64,000 nucleotides of DNA from Bryopsis sp. KO-2023 (Eukaryota > Chlorophyta > Ulvophyceae > Bryopsidales > Bryopsidaceae): the NCBI GenBank assembly GCA_030272585.1, contig BSYQ01000003.1:2356001-2420000 (forward strand), given 5' to 3'. Position numbers and translations under genes: made by a program. Below are positions 18,260 through 28,655 of this stretch, one piece after another; within the stretch, counting starts at the first letter, position 1; each line of letters starts with the position of its first letter. The notes under the pieces were generated by a model that searched no databases, was not told the DNA's origin, and saw nothing but the letters and a program-made list of their open reading frames with translations.

Positions 18260-20578
18260 CTGGAAACAAGCTTTCAAAGTTTTGTGGTGGCTGAGAAATT
18301 TGACGAGGTGGACACATCTATCTGGATTACCTTGCACACCTCTGACTTGCGCGTCGGGATTCTTCTGCCCTCAGATTTTTCCCAACCTGATTGTCCAAAA
18401 AGCCGTGCCACCCTAAACTCTCTGACCCCCAAAGTCTCAGAATCTACCACAATCGACAGTGCAAGAAAAACTGTGGAGAGTGATTGTCGATGCACTGAGT
18501 TTTGGTTGAAACAACTCGACCTCGTTCATAGAAAGGTGAGGTCTGGTATGAAAAATCTCGATCAATCTTGTGAGACAACTCGTCTCAAACAAGGCAACAG
18601 GGGCTTAAACCCAAACATGCGCGCATGTCACAATGCCACACAGACCAAACCAGACAGGCCATGCCAATCGGGGTGCTTGACTCTTCACAAGTACTGCGAC
18701 TCATCCCCCTCCCCCTGTCCTCCGCGCTTCTCCGCTCCCTGTCCGTCGACCTTTGCTGTTGCTCTTTAGTTAGGTGGACCAATCAAAAGTTTCGAAGACA
18801 CAGACCTCGAATAATATTGCCACTACACAAGTTGCGCCAATACCTCGTTTACGTTCTTTGCAATCCTAGTGTATACAATATTATTGATCACTGCCGATAA
18901 TTTCCGTGCAATTTATGATTTGGGAATCAGTTCCCACCCTTTGAACCTTAACTCACAACACTCTGGGCTGACATTCAAATAGTCAGAAAACTGCCTTCTT
19001 ACACCAAAGGTCAGAACTCCATACAGATCAATAATTGTCCCAATATTATCCAATCCCATCACTTGATCCACCGAACAAAAAACAAAGAAAAGGGCCGGGT
19101 GGGAGGGGAAACGAAAGTGAAAATAGGAGAGCTAGCTCTCCTTAAGAACTGTTTGTGGTGATCTTACCTTGTAAGATCACCAGTCTAGCCCCAGATCCCA
19201 AAAACTGTCCCACCCTTCGATTCTGAACATAAACTCATTTACTAAGGTAAATAACATAAACAATCGACCACAATACCTCCGCCTCTCCCTCCTTGGAAGC
19301 AACTTTACAGAGAGGTAGGGAGGGAGGGAGAGAGGGAGATCGGTTGTGCGTCAATTGCGGTTAGATCAATATTAGTTTCCGAGAGGTGCCACACGCCTTG
19401 CAGGCGGAGTTGCGGTTGTGCCGTCGGCGGCAATGACAAACAAGATAAGTAAATCCTTCTGCAAGCTCATGGGATCATCGCTACATCATTAATATATATG
19501 TGTTTGTGGTCCTGGGCGGGTGGTGCTGACGTTTGCGGCCTGTTTGCATTGGTCAAACTTTGGTGTTGTTGCTAAGTGTTTCCAGCCACGACCTTAGGTC
19601 GCGGTTTTTGCAGGGGCTGTCGTTCGCACAGCCATCCGTTTGTAGTCAAATACTCTTTTGGGAAAGGCATTATTGATCGAACAGCCAACCAAAAATATTA
19701 CAAGACATGCCAGACCAGAGCCATTATTGATTGAACAACCGGACAGTGATTTTGAACGGAACTTCTGGGAGACTTTTTATTAGTCAGTGGATGTTGCTCC
19801 TCGAGGGCGGGTTTCAGGCCAATCCTCTGTGAACTGAACAGGGTGAAACCAAATAACGGCGAATTCCTTCTTAAAGAGTTCTCTTCAGATTGTACTTGTC
19901 CCAAGCGCTGAACTTCTGCTTGAAGAAGCAACGAACTTTTTTCATTGTGCAGGAGAAAGCAATGGCAAGGAGAAATATCCTTTCTGGGCGTGACGTTGTG
20001 TTCTGCCAGCTAAACCATAACCGAAATATTACGTTTCGCTCACGCACGCGATGTAGAATCTTTGCTCGATGTCTTACACGAGAATGTGAGAATGTGAGAA
20101 TGTACGAGAATGTAGTCCATTTTATCAGAACTTCCAGATTCTCGTCTGTCGCGCGCTTCTTGATGACGTTGGGAAGTCGAGCGGCGGTGCTCTGTTGGCG
20201 TTGCGGCACCGAAGGTCTGAGCTTTTTTGGGCTGCTAGGTTTCCACCAGCCCACCCTGCCGACGGGGTTTGATACAGCGTTCTATTTCTGCATATGAAGG
20301 GTTCTGTGACTTTCTGTCCATTTGGCGAAGTCGTCATGCCGGCTTGGTACGACCTGCAAACGTTCTCGTTACAAAGGTAAGCTTTCGTGAAGCAACCCAA
20401 AAACCGACGCAGGTACCTAGCCACCTGCTTGATTCTGTGAGGAAAGAAGCAATAAATCGGTGAAACACCTCTCCCCTATACAATACATCAAGCTTTTTTC
20501 CCCTGTGGTGGGGCTATTTCCATGTGCTTATGTCGTGAATTGGCCCCCGGCTCGACAGAATTTATGTTACATGTTTAG
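18260..20578. other. Intergenic region, no gene supported
   Basis: The stretch may contain the missing 5' exons of the minus-strand gene (18,270-18,560) and of the next plus-strand gene. A donor AAAG|GTAAGC at 20,377 would pair with an acceptor ending 20,578. It also has a perfect 12-bp hairpin (19,156-19,182) and short tandem GAATGTGA repeats near 20,081-20,117. Confidence 0.4.
19156..19182. repeat. Perfect 12-bp inverted repeat with 3-base loop
   Basis: TGGTGATCTTAC, loop CTT, then GTAAGATCACCA. It would form a tight hairpin, but no function is evident. Confidence 0.8.
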
Positions 20579-20680
20579 ACCACCCAAATTGGCCCATCTC
20601 TTCCTGAAGCAGGCCTCCCCACCGCCGATTTCTGTCGATCCACATTCGACACCGCTTTCAAGAAGTATGACTATTCACCC

Positions 20681-22333
20681 ATGGCCTCTGAAGGTCGATT
20701 CGTGGTGTTCCGGGTAATGAGAAACTGGCAAGAGGTCGCCAGTACCCTCGATCGGTTGGGGCCATCCATCACCACTTACCAGGTGGTGGCCGCCTTCAAA
20801 TGCTTATCGGTAATGAAGAATTTACCCCCGGAAGCCTCGCAGCTCCTGACTCGGCTGTCTGACATCGCCAGAAACCTCTCGAACAGAATGCTGCCGGAGC
20901 ATCTGGCCACAATCATCTGCTGCTGTGGGAAAATGCAATACTGGAATTCGAAAATGCTGAATGGCTTTGCAAAGACCATTCTCAGGTGCCGGTTGCATGG
21001 CCGAATGGGGCCTGCGAACTACACGAAGCTCATTGGGGCGTTGGGGATGTTGCATTCGGTTTTGGTGAAGGAGTTTTCCAGGGAGCTGCGATCGGGGGAA
21101 ACGGTGCTCCTATTCAAGAGTTTCGACCTGTTCATGGATCGAGTGGGTCGGCAAATGTCCAAACCTCACAACATGGAGCAATTCGATCGACACCAGCTTG
21201 TCAAAGTCTTGGTGGGGTTGTCGAAAATGCGGCACAGCGAACCGGTGGGGGAGTGGGAATGGGTGATTCCTGTAATAGAGGAAACGTTGAGCGTTCAGCA
21301 TGTGCCGGAGTACAGTGAGAAAGAGCTGGTGATGATATTGTGTGCGTTGAGGAAGCTGGGGATTCCGTGTCAAGAAACGCCCGTCTGGTTTGTGAGGGAA
21401 TTGATGCACGAAGATCGTATGGAAGACTATACAGGGGAGGAGCTGGCCACAATGATGTGGAATCTGGGGGTCATGGAATTCTGCGACGTGGTGAATGTGG
21501 CATATGCTCTGATGGATCAGATCACGCTGCCGCATCGCTTGACTGCCTTCACCAACCGAGACCTCTTGAGTGTTTTGGAAGGCTGTGCAATGCAGGGGTA
21601 TCGGGAGGAGTATCCGTTCAGGTCGCTGGTGGTGGAATTGATCCGTCATGAAAGAGTGAGCGAATTCACTCCAGCCGAACTGATCAGAATCCTGGATTCC
21701 TTTCAAAGGCTGCAATTCAAAGAGATAGACATGCTGTCTCATCTGTGGGTGCAGCTGTTTAACGAAAACCGGTTTCGGAGGAGGGACGTGTTGAAACAGA
21801 GGGAGCAACTCAGGCCGGATTTGACCAGGGGTTACACCTGTGCGATAATGTACAGGTTTGGGAAACTGGGTCTAGCGGAATGGGAGGTGAGACGGCGGGA
21901 GGAGCCGGAGCCGGAAAGGAAATTCACGTCAGGCTTCGAATCCCCCCCGCCGCAAATTCAACTGACGGGGGCGAGCGTCGACCAGCACACGGGGATAGAA
22001 ATTCCTCCCTTGTATCGAGGGAGGACGGCGTTCAGAATGAGCATCGGATGGCAGCCGCTGAAAGAGGGGAGGAGAGTGCCGGTCGGCCGTAATACTTTGA
22101 AAAAGAAGAGGCGGCGTCAAGAAAAGGCTAGACATCAAAAGGAAGCAAGGGAGTTTAAAAAGAGGCAAAGGGAGGAGAGGGTGCAGAAAAAGGAATTCCA
22201 TGAGCGGAGGAGGGCATCCATGAAAGCCAGGAGAGAGTCTATGAAACGACGGAACAGAGATTCTGATTATCAGCAGCAGGAAAATCATTGGTCGGATTCG
22301 GAAATCGACGAGGATTCCTTAGATTTTGATTAG
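20681..22333 (+). CDS. Helical-repeat (OPR/HPR/RAP-family-like) protein, probably organellar
   Basis: This long open exon encodes 550 residues from ATG 20,681. The frame is open back to an acceptor-like site at 20,578 (ATGTTTAG), so an upstream exon is likely. Residues 1-390 form helix-turn-helix repeats of about 35-40 residues with recurring motifs: LATIICCCGKMQYWN, YTKLIGALGMLH, ELVMILCALRKLGI, ELATMMWNLGVMEF, DLLSVLEGCAMQGY. This pattern matches octotrico-/heptatricopeptide repeat RNA-binding proteins of mitochondria and plastids, known in algae and alveolates. The C terminus (about 465-550) is a very basic coiled coil with an acidic tail. No RAP domain is seen. The RNA target is unknown. 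Confidence 0.7.
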   Translation: MASEGRFVVFRVMRNWQEVASTLDRLGPSITTYQVVAAFKCLSVMKNLPPEASQLLTRLSDIARNLSNRMLPEHLATIICCCGKMQYWNSKMLNGFAKTILRCRLHGRMGPANYTKLIGALGMLHSVLVKEFSRELRSGETVLLFKSFDLFMDRVGRQMSKPHNMEQFDRHQLVKVLVGLSKMRHSEPVGEWEWVIPVIEETLSVQHVPEYSEKELVMILCALRKLGIPCQETPVWFVRELMHEDRMEDYTGEELATMMWNLGVMEFCDVVNVAYALMDQITLPHRLTAFTNRDLLSVLEGCAMQGYREEYPFRSLVVELIRHERVSEFTPAELIRILDSFQRLQFKEIDMLSHLWVQLFNENRFRRRDVLKQREQLRPDLTRGYTCAIMYRFGKLGLAEWEVRRREEPEPERKFTSGFESPPPQIQLTGASVDQHTGIEIPPLYRGRTAFRMSIGWQPLKEGRRVPVGRNTLKKKRRRQEKARHQKEAREFKKRQREERVQKKEFHERRRASMKARRESMKRRNRDSDYQQQENHWSDSEIDEDSLDFD

Positions 22334-22814
22334 TTAATTGTTTGGTGTTTTGGGTGTGGTAGGTAAGGCTTTCTTGTGTTTCTGTTGCGCCCCCAAGTGG
22401 CGGTGTTGAACCTGATGTATCAATGTTGTGTGTGAAAACAAGAAATGGTCATACTTTTTACTGTAAAAATGTGAATTCAACAGAGGCAAACTCAAGGCTG
22501 ATCCCTCCCGCCACTCAGTTCGAGGGGAACTGCTGATGAGTGTGTGGAATGCAAGCAAAGGCAAAAGGCATTTTTTGCTTTTGGCACCCATGGTGGGTCA
22601 GCAAAACATAAATATTTGTTTTTTTTGTTTTTTTAATTTGTTAATTAATTTGTTTTAATTAATTAACATCAGTTTTTGTTTTTTTTTGTTTTTTTTTGTT
22701 TTTTGGGGGGGGGCAGGGAAGCAGACAGAATCATGGTCAGTCGAGAAACTATGATGTTATGAAACTGCCATGAGGAAGTGCGTAATCCTTTTTCAACAAA
22801 TTATGTTTATAGTC
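22334..22814. other. 3' flank of the helical-repeat gene, T-rich
   Basis: No gene. Contains TTAATTAA-type AT tracts (22,630-22,670), T-runs and a T/G homopolymer junction (22,680-22,713). The third LTR element begins at 22,819. Confidence 0.5.
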
Positions 22815-22818
22815 TTGT
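22815..22818. repeat. Target-site duplication TTGT, left copy (element 3)
   Basis: TTGT precedes the 5' LTR and repeats directly after the 3' LTR at 27,759-27,762. Confidence 0.8.
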
Positions 22819-23075
22819 TGTTCCACACGGTCTGTTTAGATGACTGATTATCGGGATTAGATTGTTGTGAGGAAGTTAGACGATCGGAAGGAGGGAAGGG
22901 TTAGATCGATGTGAGGAAGTTAGGTTACTGGAATGGATGTGAAACGGCGCTTGACAGAAACTGGGGAAGGTATTTATCGGGAAGGAAACTCGGAACAATC
23001 TAACAGTGTAAAAGACTCAAACGATCCACAGCTCGTTTCACGCAAGGATTGGGAAAACATGAGTGCAACTGTACA
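22819..23075 (+). repeat. 5' LTR of element 3
   Basis: 257 bp, from TGTTCCACACGG to GCAACTGTACA. It matches 27,502-27,758 base for base as read. It contains the ORF start codon at 22,933 and a repeated GTGAGGAAGTTAG word (22,868 and 22,911). Confidence 0.95.
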
Positions 23076-26000
23076 TGGTTTCGGAGCCGAAGACGTTTCT
23101 GGGCGCAACGCGACCAGAACGACAAAAAGAGTATACCTCTCACCTCTCTCGCTCGCTTGGCTCACCATTTTCTTTTCGACCACCTGCATACACACAGTGG
23201 ATGGAGGCATTTTCGCAACCGCTCAAGATAAAGAACTGGCAGCGTTGGAAAAGGAAAAAGTGAAGCTCAGAGCAAAAGTTATGTCCCTCTCAGAGCAACT
23301 CCGCGATGAGCGACGACTACGCGAACACCCACCTTATTGGTACATTCGCGAACGTGGTGATCAACCACCACCCGACGAACCTCCACCCAAGCTGGCACCC
23401 AACTGGGACACCCCCCGCGCAAAGGACCCTCTCGTCAAAACGGCGGGGTGGTTCTCTTTTTTCCGACTACCTACAGGAAAAGGCAAACAAACAGAGACAT
23501 GCGCAAAATGGGATACCTGTCTCACTCTCTTTACCAGCGCTTTTTTCCAGGCCACTGCTTCCCTGTCCACCGCCGTGAGGAGTTTCTTCAGTGATCCTTT
23601 CGACGTTTTTGGCGCCATGCCCAAACGAGCCCGCCATTGGTTCTCGTCCCGCCTGGATATGATGTCGCAGCTTTTTGGTGCGTTCCTGGCGTTCTTATTG
23701 GTGAACGTCCTCGCTTTCGTTTACCTCAAGCTCTCGAGTGTCATCAAGACGATCAAGGGGTCGCTTCGGACTTTGGGGAAGCTGCCGGTCGTCACACTGG
23801 CGACCACCACTGGCGAATGGATTTTGCGCTGGATGTGGTGCACCGTCGTTTCAACGCCCCCGACGACGGAATTCCAGGCACAGCTCAAAGGGCTTCAGGA
23901 CACGGTGGCTGCGCTTCAGGCGGACAGGGATCAAACGTGTGGCTACTGTGGGTGGAAGGGCCACTCGGAAGCAAACTGTAGGAAGAAAAAGCAAAACCAG
24001 AAGATTACTAACACTGTAAAGACCAATTCGCAGTATGCAGCAGCTTCCACACCACCATCTCTTCTCCACACCCCCATCACTATTCACAAACAACCACTCA
24101 AATCCTGCCTGATCGATACCGGATCTCAGGCGTCCCTGCTCCCTCTCTCCATCGCCAAACGGTATGGGATTCCGTACAGCTCCACCCTCCAAACGCCCCA
24201 GCGCATTGAAGGCTTCAACGGCTCCTCTAGTGTCGTCAATGGGGAAGCTCTCCTGCCTACCGCTATCGGAGTATCGGATGACACGCAGCTCGTCACATGG
24301 CTCGTCACCAATGCGACGACCACTCCAATTCTGGGCATCGACGGGATCAAGGCGCTCAACATCTCGGTGAATGCCAACCTTGGCGAAATCTGTCAAACCA
24401 CCACAGGAGCCACAATCCAATGTCATGTGGTAACATCTACTAACCCCACCATTGCACCTCAACAAGGCACTGTCCACCTTACCCAGCTCTGGCCTGTACA
24501 CCAGGGAACTGGCCTCTCCAGTAAAAAAACCTGCATTCAGCTGCAAGCAGGAAAACCATATATCCTGGAGCCCCAAAAGTGGACTCGACTCTACTTACCA
24601 TATAGAATGGACGTCGCCGGCCAGGCCACTATCACGCCTGCACTCCACCGCCCAGGCCTCGTCACCGGCGCATTGACGACTAAGGCGGGCCATTTCCGCG
24701 TCGACGTCTGGAACTCGACGGATCGCGTCCACCAACTCACAGCCACCACCCCCCTCATCAATATCCACGGCGCACAGCACCATGTCGTCAACCGCCTGGA
24801 CCGCCCCAAAGTCCACGCCGTCACCCTGCCACAAAAAACAAACCTCACAAGCCAGGACATTGCTAACGACATCATGGCACGTTTTCCAGACGTCGGCGAC
24901 CTCAGCACACACCCTATCAACGAAAAAATGAAAGCTCTCCAAATCAGACCGGACGAAATGGAGTGGACCAAACCAGGCGACGCAGGGTTACGCACGGAGT
25001 ATTCTGTCGACAAGGTCGTCGACAGAAACGCAGTCACGAAACAACTGGAGCTCTACGTCGACCGTGGGTATCTTTCTCTATCACCTTCCTCTGAAGCAGC
25101 CTTTTTCAACCCATTACTGCCCATCGCCAAAGACGACGGAACCTATCGTTTCACTAACGACTTTCGACGACTCAATGGCTACTTCAAAAAACTGGGCATG
25201 GTTTTTTCCGACCCATGGCGCACTATCTGGAAAGTGAAGGCCGAGTGGAAGGTCTATGCCAAAATAGACCTCAAGGACGCTTTTTTTGGACTTGCCATCT
25301 CACCTGAGCTGTCGCCCCTATTCTCCTTTACATGGCAGGGGCGGCGATACAAGTGGAACCGCCTCCCCCAAGGGTGGTGCTGGAGCCCAACCCTGTTCTC
25401 GGACAGGATCACCAGCATCCTCGGCCATTTGGACTGCGTAATCTACGCAGACGATATCTTGCTGGGCGCCCCCACTGCGGCCGAACTACACACGAAACTA
25501 AACGAACTATTTTCGGTTCTCCAGGACTACGGCTTAAAAGTGAACTACCAAAAAGTGACCTGGCTCGCAGATACAGTGGAGTTCCTCGGTTACCACCTCC
25601 ACGACGGCCAGTGGTCCCACAAGCCCTTTCTCACGGACAAACTCAATGAACTCGGCCCTGTCAACGACACCACTGACCTCGCCAGGATCATTGGTATTTT
25701 TTCTTACTGCAGGAAAACAATACCCAAGCTCGAACATCACCTGGACACCCTGAGAAAACTCCTGGCCGCCTATTCAGCTGCCCCCGATGTCGCACAATGG
25801 CAACACGACGTCCAGCAAGCTCTCCACACTTTCATCTCCTACGCCGTAAACCACCAAACGGATCTAGCCCTACCAGGCCTCACAGCTCGCACCTTCACAC
25901 TCGAAACAGACTGGTCAGGCGAACACGCAGGTTACATCCTCTTCGCCCACGACAACAAGGACCAAACCCACCTGATCGATTATGGCAGTACTCGGCTCAC

Positions 26001-27321
26001 AGAACCGACGTCCTCGTTCCTTGGCGAATTGAAGGCCGTCAAATGGGCCCTCCAAAAAACGTCGGCGTATCGAGGAAACACACCGACCACCCTACGCACT
26101 GACAACCAAGCACTCGCCGAACAAATGCGAACAGGCGGGCTTGGAAAAAACGACAAAAGGGTGGGCCGCCTGTGGGCCTGGATACTCGGTAACGAAACCC
26201 ACACCACCTTCGAATTTTTGCCGGGGTCCACTAACGTTGCTGCTGACCTCCTCAGTCGGCCGAACCAAACGGACAAAAAACAACCAACACCAGCCGTCAA
26301 CACCACGACCACCCTAACACCTCATCAGCAAGCTTGGAACACCCATCGCAAGGAGCACTGGGGTGTAGAGAAGACACACCTCCAAGCCAAACAGGACGGT
26401 CACACTATTCCCAAAAACGTCATTTCTGAAGTCGTCGCCACCTGCCCAACCTGCGCCATTTTTCGTCCCCTCACCCCACGTCGTCCCTGGGGCCAACTGC
26501 CCTACGGAGATTCCCCTGGCACTGTGCTGCATCTGGATGTTATCGGGCCCCTCACGCCCGCTACCACAGGCGAAAAGTTCATCACCTGCATCGTGGACAG
26601 CTGCACTCGACGCGGACAAGCCACGGCCTCCAGGACCGTGACGTCCGCCACAATCACGGCCGCATTGGACCGCTGGGCCGGAAACCACGGACACCCTGTG
26701 CTCCTCATCCTCGATGGGGCCGGCTACAACAGTTCGAACGACATGCGAACCTGGAGCAAAGACAACGGCGTGGAGCTCATTTACACTCCCCCACACAAAC
26801 ACAACTCCAATGGGTTGGTGGAACGTTTCCACCGCACCCTCGAGGACCGCATCAAAAAACTTTTGCACAACAGCACCCACGACTGGCCTCACCATATTGA
26901 TGCTGCAGTCCGTGCCATCAACACCACGCCGCACAGCACCACCGGCGCCTCCCCCCAGCAGCTTTGGACCAGCTCTGCGGCCACACAATGGACTGCCCGG
27001 GAACGAGCAAACAAGCAACGCGCTTACCGCAACAGCCTACGCAAAGTCGTCCCTAAGGAACTCCACGCAGGGGACCTCGTATGGCACTATGACGCCGTCC
27101 AAGCCGCCAAGCGAGAAGACAAGCTACAGCCCCACTGGCGTGGCCCCCTCCGGCTCGTCGAACAACTCACGGGCTCCCTCTGGCGAACAGCTGAACTCAC
27201 ACCACGCACGGGCCCTGGCCGCCGCCCTCGAGGCATCTACCATCAAGATCACCTCCAGAAATGCCATGGACGTCAACCTTGGCATGCGGATGACGATTTC
27301 GACTGGCCTCCCCACATGTAA
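22933..27321 (+). CDS. Element 3 Gag-Pol polyprotein
   Basis: 1462 codons. Gag: the N-terminal 47 residues are LTR-encoded. A hydrophobic segment follows (LSLAWLTIFFSTTCIHTV, about 57-75), then a coiled coil, a second membrane-like segment (LFGAFLAFLLVNVLAFVYL, about 242-262) and a zinc knuckle CGYCGWKGHSEANC (about 335). Protease: IDTGSQASLLPL (about 394). RT: TNDFRRLNGY, AKIDLKDAFFG, NRLPQGWCWSP and catalytic YADDILLG (about 837). RNase H: LETDWSGEHAG, FLGELKAVKWAL, LRTDNQAL. Integrase: H/H/C/C (HRKEHWG to CPTCAIF), then D in LHLDVIGP, D in LDGAGYNS and E in GLVERFHRTL with D-35-E spacing. Alternative starts are ATG 23,059 (also in the LTR) or ATG 23,281. Confidence 0.93.
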   Translation: MDVKRRLTETGEGIYREGNSEQSNSVKDSNDPQLVSRKDWENMSATVHGFGAEDVSGRNATRTTKRVYLSPLSLAWLTIFFSTTCIHTVDGGIFATAQDKELAALEKEKVKLRAKVMSLSEQLRDERRLREHPPYWYIRERGDQPPPDEPPPKLAPNWDTPRAKDPLVKTAGWFSFFRLPTGKGKQTETCAKWDTCLTLFTSAFFQATASLSTAVRSFFSDPFDVFGAMPKRARHWFSSRLDMMSQLFGAFLAFLLVNVLAFVYLKLSSVIKTIKGSLRTLGKLPVVTLATTTGEWILRWMWCTVVSTPPTTEFQAQLKGLQDTVAALQADRDQTCGYCGWKGHSEANCRKKKQNQKITNTVKTNSQYAAASTPPSLLHTPITIHKQPLKSCLIDTGSQASLLPLSIAKRYGIPYSSTLQTPQRIEGFNGSSSVVNGEALLPTAIGVSDDTQLVTWLVTNATTTPILGIDGIKALNISVNANLGEICQTTTGATIQCHVVTSTNPTIAPQQGTVHLTQLWPVHQGTGLSSKKTCIQLQAGKPYILEPQKWTRLYLPYRMDVAGQATITPALHRPGLVTGALTTKAGHFRVDVWNSTDRVHQLTATTPLINIHGAQHHVVNRLDRPKVHAVTLPQKTNLTSQDIANDIMARFPDVGDLSTHPINEKMKALQIRPDEMEWTKPGDAGLRTEYSVDKVVDRNAVTKQLELYVDRGYLSLSPSSEAAFFNPLLPIAKDDGTYRFTNDFRRLNGYFKKLGMVFSDPWRTIWKVKAEWKVYAKIDLKDAFFGLAISPELSPLFSFTWQGRRYKWNRLPQGWCWSPTLFSDRITSILGHLDCVIYADDILLGAPTAAELHTKLNELFSVLQDYGLKVNYQKVTWLADTVEFLGYHLHDGQWSHKPFLTDKLNELGPVNDTTDLARIIGIFSYCRKTIPKLEHHLDTLRKLLAAYSAAPDVAQWQHDVQQALHTFISYAVNHQTDLALPGLTARTFTLETDWSGEHAGYILFAHDNKDQTHLIDYGSTRLTEPTSSFLGELKAVKWALQKTSAYRGNTPTTLRTDNQALAEQMRTGGLGKNDKRVGRLWAWILGNETHTTFEFLPGSTNVAADLLSRPNQTDKKQPTPAVNTTTTLTPHQQAWNTHRKEHWGVEKTHLQAKQDGHTIPKNVISEVVATCPTCAIFRPLTPRRPWGQLPYGDSPGTVLHLDVIGPLTPATTGEKFITCIVDSCTRRGQATASRTVTSATITAALDRWAGNHGHPVLLILDGAGYNSSNDMRTWSKDNGVELIYTPPHKHNSNGLVERFHRTLEDRIKKLLHNSTHDWPHHIDAAVRAINTTPHSTTGASPQQLWTSSAATQWTARERANKQRAYRNSLRKVVPKELHAGDLVWHYDAVQAAKREDKLQPHWRGPLRLVEQLTGSLWRTAELTPRTGPGRRPRGIYHQDHLQKCHGRQPWHADDDFDWPPHM
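23076..23091 (+). other. Primer-binding site of element 3
   Basis: TGGTTTCGGAGCCGAA follows the LTR's terminal CA with no gap. It pairs with a tRNA 3' end TTCGGCTCCGAAACCA. The first 12 bases equal those of element 2. It lies within the coding frame. Confidence 0.7.
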
Positions 27322-27501
27322 GACATCCGGGCTCGGGATACACATTTTTTCTTTTTTTGATTTTTTTCGGGTTCTCAGAACGTCCCCTCCCAGTGTTGCA
27401 CGCAACCCATTTTTTTGCAGCCTTTTCTTTTTTAGCGATGACCCGTCATCTCTTTTTCTTTCGGAGTCTCTCACAGTGGAAATCAGGCGAGGTTGGGCCC
27501 A

Positions 27502-27758
27502 TGTTCCACACGGTCTGTTTAGATGACTGATTATCGGGATTAGATTGTTGTGAGGAAGTTAGACGATCGGAAGGAGGGAAGGGTTAGATCGATGTGAGGA
27601 AGTTAGGTTACTGGAATGGATGTGAAACGGCGCTTGACAGAAACTGGGGAAGGTATTTATCGGGAAGGAAACTCGGAACAATCTAACAGTGTAAAAGACT
27701 CAAACGATCCACAGCTCGTTTCACGCAAGGATTGGGAAAACATGAGTGCAACTGTACA
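27502..27758 (+). repeat. 3' LTR of element 3
   Basis: Identical to 22,819-23,075. It duplicates the ORF start region, so a short frame (27,616-27,804) reads the same N terminus and then runs into flanking DNA. Confidence 0.95.
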
Positions 27759-27762
27759 TTGT
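27759..27762. repeat. Target-site duplication TTGT, right copy (element 3)
   Basis: Matches 22,815-22,818. Confidence 0.8.
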
Positions 27763-28655
27763 TTTTATTTTTTTCCGTGTTCCTTTTTCAAAAGCAGCAC
27801 TTGACTTACTTCTTCTAAAATAATGAGGTGAATAATTCAAAATCAATTCAAAAACAAAGAAAATGTCTTTGCTCAGGACATCCTTCTTGCCCCCCGAAAA
27901 AAAAGTAATAATAGATAAAAACGCTCAGTATGTCTGCCATTCAGAAACTGGCCACGGCATGACTGTCCATAATATGTATATGATTTCTGAAAAAGGGGGG
28001 GGCAACTCATGCGACATTGAGTAGGAAAAGGACATCACCAGCCAGAGCAGAGGCCATCTGGCAAACACCCACCCGAGTATCTGATGCTCAATTTCCCAAC
28101 ATAAAGGTGGCCTGAAAGGCCATTCAAAAGCAGAAACTCACCAGGAGCAAACCTATGACGCCAGCCAGCGACTTGCGAATGCTTTTCAATACACGTGGGC
28201 AAAACAACTTTTTTTTGTCACTGACGTGGGGGTATACATTCATGATCACCATCTTCAGTGGCTTTTTTCGATTTGTGAAAGGGATGCTTGCAGGTGTCGA
28301 TCATTCACACCTCTGGAATGATTGGGTCATCGCTTTTTTTTGTTTTGTTTTGTTTCTACTGGACACGGCTTGATTCTCACAAGACGTCGTTTTCCACAAT
28401 AAGGCCTCCCAACGCCACCAAACATGATCAACATCATTGACCACTTTACTCATCACCAGAGCATTAAATGGCAGTGGTAAGAACGTACAAAATCGTCTAG
28501 AAAGGGGGATGGACTTGGAGTGGTGGGAACTACCCACCCACGTGGGTTTGCAGTGACACATTTAACTTGACCCTCCTGCTAACAACAATTGTCGCACATA
28601 GGATATCAAAGAAACACGAAGTCTCAAAGGTCCTCCAAGCATGTTGAAACGAACG
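27763..28655. other. Flank of element 3, no gene seen
   Basis: Host DNA between element 3 and the 3' end of the AP2 gene. It could contain further 3' exons of that gene (the second half of its second AP2 repeat), but I found no matching segment. Confidence 0.4.

Larger units (their letters stand above)
22819..27758 (+). mobile_element. Young LTR retrotransposon (element 3), complete
   Basis: This is a 4940-bp element with 257-bp LTRs that read as identical, TG...CA ends, a 4-bp target duplication and a primer-binding site directly after the 5' LTR. A single uninterrupted ORF carries gag, protease, RT, RNase H and integrase, in Ty3/retrovirus order. There is no chromodomain. The ORF begins inside the 5' LTR. 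Its GC-rich, C-ending codons differ from elements 1 and 2. Intact coding and identical LTRs suggest it may still be active. Confidence 0.95.

Noticed and set aside
21110..21808. 232-codon minus-strand ORF under the helical-repeat gene
   Set aside because: A shadow frame of a codon-biased exon. The plus frame is longer and has repeat structure.
26314..27526. Large alternative frames (minus 26,314-27,018; plus 26,714-27,526) in element 3
   Set aside because: They overlap the integrase region of an intact polyprotein and have no motifs; they arise from GC-rich codon bias.
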